Source of the DNA: Enchytraeus crypticus
Lineage: Eukaryota; Annelida; Clitellata; Enchytraeida; Enchytraeidae
Assembly (NCBI GenBank): GCA_905160935.1
Contig: CAJHZI010000882.1
Span: forward strand, 3,066,001 to 3,130,000
Direction of reading: 5' to 3'
Length of the DNA stretch: 64,000 bases
Under the pieces are notes generated by a model. That model was not told the DNA's origin and ran no database searches. It saw only the letters and a program-made list of their open reading frames with translations. The translations under genes were made by a program, and so were the position numbers. This document shows, in pieces, positions 41,871-53,300 of this stretch; position 1 is the first letter of the stretch; each line of letters opens with the position of its first letter.

Positions 41871-42752
41871 GTACATGGCAGAGAGCAAAAACAAAAGGAT
41901 TAATATCAAACTAGCGTGTCCCCTCAGAATATACTAAACATTCCAGCAAAAGTATTAAGGCAAAACGTTTTCAACAAAATTCCTTAGAACTTGTATAAAA
42001 TAAATATAATTCTATTTTAAGTTCTTGTACTGTATATTATATACTTTTTGATAGAGTCCTGACTAGGAATTGCAGACTTATTTTGTTGCCCTTTTGTAAT
42101 AGTTATAATCAATTTCTAATTTAATATTTATTGACGCTTTATTTTCCTAGTTCCAAACAGACAGAATAACCAGTTAAAAGTGAAAAAATTTCGTTTAATC
42201 GCACAACAATAGATATGGCGTGGTTATATTTTCATATTACTTAAAGAAAACGCTAATTCTTGCATTCCAATGGTATTCGGTATAACTGACATTAATTAAA
42301 GAAAACAATGTCAAATACCAATTCGTGGGATATAATAACATTTTAATCAATTTCAATGTCGGTATAAACTTAGGAATAAATAAATACTGCGGCAAAAATT
42401 ATGAATATTAATCAAATTTCACCGTTGTTGTTTTACAGAGACTATTACGACCGTATTAATCTGGGAATAACGAACAACGTTGATCTTTGTCATGTAGAAG
42501 ATAAAGATTTACTATAACTTAATCTCAACATCATTGTCAATAACCTTCTGATCAATATACTGTTTCAGCTTTTGAATGTACATGTAGGCCTATAACCACA
42601 AGTCTTATCTGTTAAATGCAGGTTTGCTAATAAAGAGGCCTACCAATTAACAAGAACATGACAATGTGATAAGAAATATATTGCACAACTGGAATTTAAG
42701 TTTAAAAATTAAAATGGATACTACTGTTAACCGTAACAATAGTAACAATGTT
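41871..42752. other. intergenic, nothing recognised
   Basis: AT-rich, no feature seen. Confidence 0.5.
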
Positions 42753-42958
42753 TACACGTGTTGTGTCCGTGTGCGGAAGAATAGATCAACAGTGGACTGC
42801 ACATGTCGTAAAAGACAACAAAGCACTAAGATCCAAACTAACGTTAGAAAGGGCATTCGGTTGTTGAGCGTTTAGGCTCCAAAAAATGCTACAACATTTT
42901 CTTAATCGAATGAAAAATCTCTATTCGTATCCGACCCAGTTAATCTGGGATTCAAGGA

Positions 42959-43002
<44 letters not shown>

Positions 43003-43003
43003 A
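42753..43003 (+). mobile_element. SINE-3 copy, nearly full length
   Basis: Begins GTGTTGTGTCCGTG; GACTGCACATGTCGTAAAAG; GGGCATTCGGTTGTTGAGCG; TATTCGTATCCGACCCAG; GAT-repeat tail of about 40 bp. Confidence 0.85.
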
Positions 43004-43384
43004 GTACAGTGCTCATGACGTTGACAAGACATACCAAACGCGTTACATAGTTCCTTGATTAGCGGCTGTTACAATCACAGGCATATATGTTCAAAATCAG
43101 AAGTGTACTAAGAAAAAAACAGGTCGACTTTCTAATCAACAAAAAGAAAGAACATTGAATAACAGTGTTTAGGCCTAATAAACTACACTACAAAAATAAC
43201 AAGGTTTTCTCGTTCATAACATGCATATGAATCATAGGCGTAGAAATGATTCTAAAAGTGGTAAGGCTTAAGGATGTTCAGAAGTAGCACAGCCTAAGGG
43301 CTCGCAGCAATGCTTGCAATAAGGCTAGGAGCTCTGTTGCACAGCTTTGCAGCTATGTATATGGTAATATGAATAGCTGTGTAA
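43004..43384. other. intergenic, nothing recognised
   Basis: No feature seen. Confidence 0.5.
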
Positions 43385-43805
43385 TTATTATTGTAACAGA
43401 GTATGCTGCTGCAGTGCTTAGCTTATAGCTGCTGCAATGCTTGGCTTGTGGCTGCTGCAGTGCTTAGCTTGTAGCTGTTGCAGTGATTAGCTAGTAGCTG
43501 CAGCAGTGATTAGCTTGTAGCTGCTGAAATGCTTAGCATGTAGCTGCTGCAGTGCTTAGCTTGTAGCCGCTGCATTGATTAGTTTGTAGCGGCTGCAGAG
43601 ATTAGCTTGTAGCTGCTGCAATGAATAGCTTGTAGTTGCTGCAGTGCTTAGCTTGTAGCTGCTGCAGTATTTAGCTTGTAGCTGCTGCAGTGCTTAGCTT
43701 GCAGCTGCTGCAGTGCTTAGTTTGTAGCTGCTGTAGTGCTTAGTTTGTAGCTGCTGTAGTGCTTAGCTTGTAGCTGCTGCAGTGCTGAGCTTGTGCTGCT
43801 GCAGC
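43385..43805. repeat. minisatellite, unit about 23 bp, CTGCAG-containing
   Basis: About 18 units of GCTGCTGCAGTGCTTAGCTT plus GTA, with point variants. GCTGCTGCAG has internal dyad symmetry. Confidence 0.95.
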
Positions 43806-44852
43806 TGCCTTCAGTTGCTACACAACTCCAGATCAGTCATTGACAGTTCATTTATCATAAAAGTTTTTATGAAAAAGTGGCACGGCTCATAGCACTGAAA
43901 GCCGTACGAGGTTTGAAAGTGGCAGGGTGGCAGGGCTTTGGTCGTGTCAGTTAAAAACATTCCGGTGCCAATGCAGATAAATTAACAATTCATAACAGCT
44001 AAAATACACATGCATTCACAGTATGTATATGAGTTAGAATTGACTAAAAATGTAAATACAAATAATTTTCTTCGCCTGCATCACGGGCCTGTATTAGGCA
44101 AAATGAAACATAGAAATCGATAAAATATTAAATGCATATTAGGTACGTTTTTATATAAAAAAGACAACGGTGCTGAAAAGACAACATAAAATCAAACAAC
44201 AATTGGAGCATATTGGTGTAAGAGGGATATTGGTAGAATCATATAACCGTATTCGCTAGAAATATGATTCTACGTTATGGAATCAAGAATAACATGTTTA
44301 CTACTTTAAATTAACAGTGGAATAAATTAATTTCTTTGAAAGTACTACGCAATTCCAAACGCAACTAAGCTATATTCTGCAATTGCTGAAAATAGATCGA
44401 AATAAAAAATAAATACAACAAATCAATAGGTCAATCTTGAATTAAAGTCACTTTACCGGTATCTATCAAAGTCAAACTTAACATTTTGATAATTGATTAT
44501 TGAAACCTTAGAATGCTATAAAACATACAACAATAATCCATATTTATCAACAAACTCATTCAGAGCATAACAAAATAACGTTAGGCCAGCAAAATATTTA
44601 ATAGCAGTGCATACAAGTACATACAATTAATCACTAACTTCAAAGAGAATGAATGAATTCAATATTTAATAACTAAACAATGAAATAAACAATGAAATAA
44701 ATAGCACATAACTACAATATGCTAATGCAATAACCGATCGAACATATTGCATAATGTTAGCATTTATACACATTCTACTTGAGCTTCATGAAGTTTCTAT
44801 AACATAAATAAATAATTTATTTTGATTATCATATCACAGTCTGAGTGCATAA

Positions 44853-44854
<2 letters not shown>
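43806..44854. other. intergenic, nothing recognised
   Basis: AT-rich, no feature seen. Confidence 0.5.
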
Positions 44855-44886
<32 letters not shown>

Positions 44887-45150
44887 GTAATGGCTAGTAT
44901 CAAATTAATGCTATATAACGCCTACATTCCCAATCATTAATTTCCATCTCATCATAATTATTCCATCCTATCTGCCTGTATAAAGAAATGCACTATAATA
45001 TCATTTAACGTTGAACGTTCAAAACTCTAGATCCTATATTCTTTTTCTACCGCCCATGCTTCCATTTTATCACCTCCTTTAGCACAATTTTACTCACGTA
45101 AAACATTCTGCTCAACCTTTTCTATTTCTAATTTTACTTTAAATCCCTAT
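44855..45150 (-). mobile_element. LINE-B 3' fragment, degenerate, with CT (=GA) tail
   Basis: Starts with a CT run (44856-44883), the reverse of the GA tail, then GCTATATAACGCCTACATTC, TTTTATCACCTCCTTTAGCA and CAACCTTTTCTATTTCTAAT, collinear with LINE-B read backwards. Confidence 0.6.
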
Positions 45151-45544
45151 TGATATTCTCGAATATTTCTACAATAAACATTTCTATGTTTGCCTGATAT
45201 AGATCTGATATTTTTATACTCATAGGCAAATTTTTAAAGCTTACGCTTTCGTGATGAATCTTCCATCTTTATCGTCGCCACGTCATAACAGCGTATTAGA
45301 AATAAGATCTCACAATATCTGGAGTAAATTTTTACCGACAACTATATATATTAACAATGATTTCTAAACTAATATATTAGCATAAACATATTAATTTCAT
45401 AAAAGCATAAATAGTAAAAATACAAAAAATAAATACTCAATATTTCTAAAAGAATAAATGCTACAAGATAACTATTTGAAAGTATCACAAAGTGCAAAAG
45501 TTTTAAAATAAAATTACATCAAGAGTCAGAATGACATTTTTTAT

Positions 45545-46122
45545 CAGCTTCTACCTCTATCATAGTCAGGTTGACTTACTCCTACAGTCAGGTTGATACA
45601 CCGTCACAGTCAGGTTGATACAATGTCGTAATCAGGTTGATACACCGTCATAGTCACGTTGATACAAAGTCCTAATCACGTTGATACAAAGTCATAGTCA
45701 CGTTGATACAATGTCATAGTCACGTTGATACAATGTCATAGTCAGGTTGATACAATGTCATAGTCAGGTTGATACAATGTCATAGTCACGTTGATACAAT
45801 GTCATAGTCACGTTGATACAATGTCATAGTCAGGTTGATACAATGTCATAGTCAGGTTGATACAATGTCATAGTTAGATTGATACAATGTCATAGTCACG
45901 TTGATACAATGTCATAGTCACGTTGATACAATGTCATAGTCAGGTTGATACAATGTCATAGTCAGGTTGATACAACGTCATAGTCAGGTTGATACACTGT
46001 TATAGTCAGTTTGGCCCACTCTTAGAGTCACGATGACACTCCCTCAGAGTCAGGCTGACACTCTCAGAATCAGGCTAACACTCTCATAGTCAGGCTGACA
46101 CCCTCAGAGTCACGCTGACACT
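45545..46122. repeat. minisatellite, unit about 22 bp, reaching the OTUD7-type stop codon
   Basis: About 25 units of TGATACAATGTCATAGTCAS plus GT. Near 46020 it grades into shorter ACACTCTCAGAGTCAGGCTG units that run up to and across the stop codon at 46124-46126. Confidence 0.92.
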
Positions 46123-46123
46123 C

Positions 46124-47388
46124 TCAGAGTCGAGTTAGAGTCAGTGACTGGCGTAAACTCCCCTCGCTCGTCTGATAACAAACCGAGCAGAGATCGTTCT
46201 GTTCCGGTGAACCCTCGTAACTGCAGCCACGAGTTACACACGATCCTGCCGGCTTTGCTGTTGGGATGCCGGATTTCTTCTTAGGAAAAGGTCGAGGCGG
46301 ATCTGAGCCAGGGTAGTCTGAAGATCTGCTAGACATCATGCTGCTGCTCTTGCTGCTGGCTGTGCCAATACTGTTCAAGCTGCCGAGGCTACCAGCAGAC
46401 TTCATGTTTGATCTCATTATCCTGCCAGCGCTTCCATTACTTGAGTGGATACCATTGCCTCCAGATTTAATTGCTGGTCTAATCAAGATTACTTTGCCCG
46501 GATGTTGCGGATTTGGAATAATTCTTGCCTTGTTGTCTGAGGATGGAGGCAGAGTTTGATTTGAGCTACGTGAAGCCACACTTGCTCGATCTTGATTGCC
46601 CGGTTTGGAACCAGTAGTTCCTAAACTGGAAAAACCTGGAGAGGGAGATTTCTGAATTACAGCCGAATTTCTATCAAAAATTGCCGTTGATGAAATTTGC
46701 ATATTTTGACCAGGCTTTAGTAAAGTTTTCGTTGCATCAGTATTTTTTGATATATTGCTACCTACTGACGGAGTTTCATATTTAGACAAAGACGTATTCT
46801 TTTTATCGAACACGGCATTTTCTGATGACCTTTGAGTTATAGAGAAGACTTTTCTGCTTGGCGCCCCATTAACTGAAGTATATTGCATTGTACCTACAGT
46901 AGTTTGTTTACTGGTATTGTGCTCTATCCCAGACGAGTTGCAGTTTTTTGATGACTTCTGCTCAGAAAGCACCGCCTGATCTACCCTAGCACCTACAGCT
47001 CCTGAACCGGCCATTGTAGCCATATTAAGATCAGCAGTCGAATTATTCGCGCGTCCTAAATGATCGAAATCTTGACATTCTCGGGTCTCTATATTCTCTT
47101 TGTTCTTATCACGACTGACACTTTTGTTTCCACTGACTCCACAGTTCTCGAGCATCGAAGCACTTCCAGGTTGTAGGGCGTCCACCGCAGAGAATCGCCG
47201 AGTATCATCGAGTCCATTCCGGTGACTCAGAGCGGATCCGTTGAATCTCTTCAGCGCAGCAGTGAGGTAATTATCAACGTACTTCCGCCAGGACGCGTGC
47301 TCCTTCCGGCCACTTAGATTCGCGCATAAGATCTTGTTCTGGACGCTTTGAGATCGATCCATTCTAAGTATATTCTGCAGCATTGAAC
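46124..47388 (-). CDS. OTUD7: OTUD7 exon f, linker and A20 zinc finger
   Basis: Acceptor TTTCAG. About 420 residues: [20 protein letters not shown], an amphipathic [16 protein letters not shown] segment, a long low-complexity Ser/Asn/Thr linker with basic patches, then [14 protein letters not shown] and the A20 finger, ending QSLTLTRL stop. The TGA lies in the first unit of the minisatellite. Confidence 0.93.
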
Positions 47389-50300
47389 CTGAAAATTATG
47401 AATAGAGTTGATTGTAAATCAAAACGCCAGTAAAATCACAATATCGATAATATCGATAAAATAATTTTATATTTTTGTGATATAATGGTGTTACTTGCCT
47501 AACATAAAGATATCTGCACACCTAAGAAGAACAATATCAACGGTATTTGTTGTTTTTATGCATAACGGATACTTAAACAAACTGAATAGAATATAATGCG
47601 ATTGCGACAAAAAACTCAGTTTATTTAGCCAATTCAAATGCATTTAGTAAGTTATAATTTGAAGACGTTAACAAATGTAAAGATGCAAGCTTTATTTATA
47701 AACTAGTCATTAAAATCTTCATATTTTGATTTACTTCTTATCACATAAATGGCAACCTTAAGCACACGTCTAACATCAAAACAGACAACAAAACTTGAAG
47801 CCAGACTCTAGCACTGCTTTCTTTATATACTCATATTATTAAATAAAAGGGAATTAATGTTTTATCTGCATATTTTAATTTTTATTCCAGAGTGTAACAG
47901 TCAGTCTCGACAAGACCAGAGTTGGTGTCTGTAACAGAGATATCTAATCCCATCTACTCTTAAGAGAGCAGTAGCAGGAGGAAATTTTATAAATATCTCT
48001 AGTAGATAGATACAAAGCCTGAAAATAAGAGAATTCTACTGCATTCATCAAGCTGATATTAAGTAGGACATACCTTCATTGACCTGTGTCACAGGAACAG
48101 TAACAAGAGCTATATCGATGTATTGACACAAGATTTCGGATATCTCATTTTTTGTGGGAATCCTAACTGCAACTTCGCTGCCGTCGAAAGCATTCTTGCC
48201 TGGATCTACGAGATAATGGAGAGGCAGAAGCTCGAACGATGAATTGAGAATTGGAATGGCATCTGAAAACAACGAAACAGCTTATAATCAGGTTGGCTGC
48301 TAATACTAGGAATTAAATTTATTGCTTGCCTTAATGCTTAAAACAAAAGTAGAATTTTGCAAATAACTATACAAAAATTCAACAAGAATAGAATGACCCA
48401 TCATATTTATGAAAAACTGCATCAGCATGGGCATCTGAGCCTGCATGTATCTGTATCTAGATTTGAAATTTGTATTAACTAATGAATATATTTCAAAAAT
48501 AGGACATATGTTAAGATAACACACTATTAATTACTCTTTGAGATTAATGTATTGTGGCACAGCTTTTATGTTTTAGTACTTGAACCAGTAACTTGAAAAC
48601 TATTTTAAAAAAGCACATGACATAATTCTAGAATAAATACATACCAGCAGGAACGTGTAGATCAGGTGTAATTGATCCTTCACTCAGAACCATCGGCACA
48701 AGTGCAGAGAAGTGCAGGCTATCGTAGGCTAGCAGCAGCGGTACTCGATGGCACTGCTCCGGCTTTCGCTCGAGCGGAAGATATATTCCACTGAACGGGA
48801 TAGGACTGAGCGCCTCTCCGCCGCTACCGTAGAGCATCGTCTTAGCGACAACGATGACGGGACGCCGCAAGACGTGCGCGAGAACAAAGATGTGGATCTC
48901 CTCCAGGCTCTCATAGATAACTGGAGAGTAACTACAGTAAATACATCATCATCATCATCTTCATCATCATCTTCCTTTGAATCCAGTTTAACTAGGTTCG
49001 GGATAAGAATAGACTGTCTCAAATCCTCTCTGTCCTACATCATATCATCAGTCAATCCCCTAATTGAGATTTTTCCATTCGTTAACATTTTTGTAGCAAT
49101 TTCTGGAGCCTATGCGCTCACCAACCGAATGCCCTTTCTGACGTTAGTGTGGATTTTAATGCTTAGTCGCCTTCTGCGACACGTGCAGTCACCGGTTGGT
49201 CAATTCTTCAAACAACCCGGACACAACACGGGGAAATATAATATAATATAATAATATATTATGTATAATAATATTATTATAATATATTATATAATTATAT
49301 ATTATTGTTATTTTTATTAAATAATTATAATAAGTTATTTATTATTTAATTATATAAATTATATATTATATATTATAATATAATATAATTACATAAATAT
49401 ATAAATATATAATATAATATATATATATAATTATATACATAATACAATATATATTATAATATAATATAATATAGCATAGTATATAATATTGTATCCCGAT
49501 TGATGATGAATTGACCGTGGACTACAGGTGTCGTAAAAGGCGATATAGCGCTAAGATTCAAACCAACGTCAGAAAGAGCATTCGGTTGATGAGCGTCTAG
49601 GCTCCAGACATTGTTACAAAATTTTCTAATTCCGGCCCTAGTTTAACAGGAATTCAAGGGAATATGATGATGATGTTACTATCATAACAACATTACTATC
49701 GTTCAGTAACACTATAAGAAATTATTCTACACTATTTTTATTATAAATTTTAATCATAATAGTCAATAATAACAACTATAATTCTATATTTATAGTACTA
49801 TTATAAGCCTATATATTGTCATATTTTGAACCTCTGGTTTAATTAGATTTCTTGAGAGAGAAAGGACGTTTAGGCCTAAATATTTGTTTAAACCAGAGGA
49901 TTCCATTAGGCCTACATGACTAGGCAAGACGTTTCAGATATAAGATTCAGTAAAACACGCAGTGTTAAAATTGCAGCATTACTTTGACCAAATGTTTTAA
50001 ACAATATGTTTGATATGAGTACTATTGTGAGTGTACACGACTTCATTCACACAAAACAGCCTACATCTGATGAATAGAATAGTATGCTGAAAGTAAGTAA
50101 CTTGTTGCATCAATTTTAAAATAAAATATTGACACAATAAATGAATTGGAGAGTATGATATGAGTTATATTGTATATGATCAGACCTACTGTATATCGAT
50201 CCTGGTTAGAAAGAGCGCTGCATTTAGAAAGCAATGGACTCAACCACAGAATAAAGAATTATTACTAGAAGCTGTATGCCACTCCTCTTCCATTGTAAGG

Positions 50301-53300
50301 AATGGCAGTAAAAAGTGTTACCAGCATATATTCTATATCTTTGGATTCAACACGTTTATAGTTGTCATGCATCTCAAAGCACATACACGTGAAGAGAGCA
50401 TTAACGAAAAATATAACATTTTTCAACACTGAGGCGACAATAAATAACTTTTATTATATAAAACGCCAGTAACTCTCAATGATTTTACGAGAAGGTTTGG
50501 TCCACTTAAGCAGCATATAATTCTTCTGTTGTTCATGACAATATTAAGTATTGCGGAAACAAAGCCCAATTTGACTTAATTTTTTTGATCGACGAGCAAT
50601 AAAGGAAAGGAAAGCAATCAGTTAATAATAAACTACATAAATCAGGTTTTAACGAAAGTCTCCTACTTACAACGACGAAGGCTTTAAGTGACATTGCCTA
50701 TTGTAAATGAATTCACTTAACATAATGCAGAAAAATATGATGCAATTTCAGCTCCCCACTGAACAAGTCAATCATCATCATCATCATCTTACCTTGAATT
50801 CCAGTTTAACTAGGATCGGGACACGAATAGACTGTCTCAAATCCTCTCTGTTCTACACCAAATCATCAGTCAATCCCCTATTTGAGACTTTTCCATTCTC
50901 TTAAATTTTTGTAGCAATTTCTGGAGCCTAGGAGCTCACCAACCGAATGCCCTTTCTGACGTTGGTTTGGATCTTAGTGCTTTAGGACGTTTGTATAGAT
51001 CTTAGAGCTCCCCGCTAAACTAGTGCGAAACTTTAATTATAATAAAAAAATAAATTAAAATTTACTAATAGAATTAGATGCAATATAATGACATCAAGTT
51101 GCCAAATCATGCCAGTTGATTAACTCTTACAAAATAATTTTTAAATTTTGGAGTTGCAGTTTCATAATTTGAAAACAATTTAATACAGAAAATATCCCTC
51201 TTACACTGTTCAACTTTACTCTCGTCCCTAGACTTTACTTAATCGACAGGTCGAAAGTACAAACATCTTGCCTACCCCACATTCTGCTCATCGGATTGGA
51301 TGGTACCAGAGGGTTCAATGTTGTCATGGACGACAGTAGCACTCTAATTACGTTGTTGGTGTTGTTTAAGCTCGCCACCGATCTTCAAGTTTTATGTAAA
51401 TGAATATGCATTTACCAGATCATAGTATAATAGTCCTTCAATAAAAATAGATAACTTTTGAGGTCATTTATTTCTTTACCAACAACAATTCAAATCCTAC
51501 TTAAAATAATAAAAATAAAAATATTAGACAAGAAATGTATAAATAAAGCAAAATTAACGAAAAAATAAAATAAATACCATTTTGATCTAGTTGACTGATT
51601 TTTCCGCGAGATTTCATTGCGAGGCTTAGAAGAGGCAAGATTAATCAGTTCCGTCCACTCTTTCTCCCACTCTGACTCTGTGTATATCAGACCAGTTTCG
51701 CGATTAGACAGAGTCACCGACCACCGCCATCTTCTTTTTATCCCCTCCCTGAACGCGGCTGAGCCCTCCCGCATCACACGGGGTAGGGCCCCCCTCAGTT
51801 TTAGGGATCTGTCGTGAAACCCCCACATAGCTAAAATAGACAGATACACATGTCCATGCGAGCTGAGGAAGGCATAGGGGGCCCACCTCGTCATAAGTAG
51901 AATCCCCCAATATTAATGGTATATCAAAAGGAATGTTATAGATGATTTAAAGATTCATTCGTATGTGGAAATAAATTAAGAGGAAAACGGAAGACAGAGA
52001 TGAGTGGAGGCGTTAAATACCATGGACCTGCCAAGTAGGCAGTTCACTAAAAGAGAGAGAGAGAGAGATAGAGAGAGAGAGGCAGACATGGCCATAATAA
52101 ATATCATTATTTAGCCACTAGGAAGTAAATACACATAATCATTGCACAGTTCATGAACACAATCAAAGAAACAAAAAAATGCATATACATAGTGAATATA
52201 ATATCAAAGAAACAAACAAAAAATATAACGCAAAATAAAGCTGTACACATCGCGCCTTTCTCTACATTAAGCAGGTATATTCACCATCATAATTGTTCAA
52301 GATTAACGGTTATTTTAATAAAGTCCATTGCATAACAATGGAGTTTATTATAATAAAATATATTGATTAAAACATATGTACTTAATTAAAACATCAAGAA
52401 CTAAATTGTGCTTCAAAAACAGCTAGCTACACATGTGTGAAAAGATAGTTAAAATAAGTTATTTCCACTTCATTTATTAATAGGCCAATATTATTATTGG
52501 CCCAGGTGATAGCGTCATTAATTAATTAATATTATTATATTAAAATTAATTAATTAATATAATATATTCTTTTATCCACCAAACAAGTGGCAGTATTACA
52601 AGAAAGGAAAATAAGACAACATAAAAACAAAAACTAAATTAGGCAAACAAAAGAAATATAAAAGAATAAAGTTTACCCTTGAATTAACTATACAGTCATT
52701 TTGCAATTAATTTATTAATTATTAATTTTTAATTAATTAATACTTACAAGGCTAAGCTCTAGAATATACTGACCTAACGAGGCAGCGTGTAACAAGCAGT
52801 TACCATCTCCCGTGGTCGATAGAGGCATTAGCCTGCGACAGGCACTGATATCAGCCCACCAATTTAAATGTCCTGCGATACATTACATAAAAACAGTACA
52901 TAACAGTAACACGATAATATATTTAATCTTTTTACACCAAACAAGTGCCAGTAGTACAAGCAAGGAAAATAAAACAGCATAAAAGTACAAACTTAATTAG
53001 GCAAACAAAAGAAATATAAAAGAACAAGGTTTAAATATAAAAGAAGTAGGTACCCGTGAATTAACTATACGGTCATTTTGCTACATAGATAAGAAACATC
53101 ATAGCGGCAAAATACCTTCAAAATATTTCCAAAATTTATATCTTATCTTAGCATTAGAGTCATTACTCTGAATGCCATATTTAGTTTGTATGTTGATATA
53201 ATCTTCATAATCCTGATTATCTATATCTAACTTACCATAAGCATACAGTGTACACAGTACACTATAAAAGTACACACACAACACAATGCACATGTCTATG

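Noticed and set aside
45545..46122. CRISPR-like array of short repeats
   Set aside because: Units are contiguous 22-bp tandem repeats with no unique spacers, and this is eukaryotic DNA; it is a minisatellite.
48748..49251. 167-residue plus-strand open frame
   Set aside because: It is antisense to OTUD7 exon d and then runs through SINE-3.
51831..51894. Extended N-terminus of OTUD7 exon c ([20 protein letters not shown])
   Set aside because: It is intron and LINE-B sequence read in frame; the acceptor at 51831-51832 removes it and gives a phase match with exon b.
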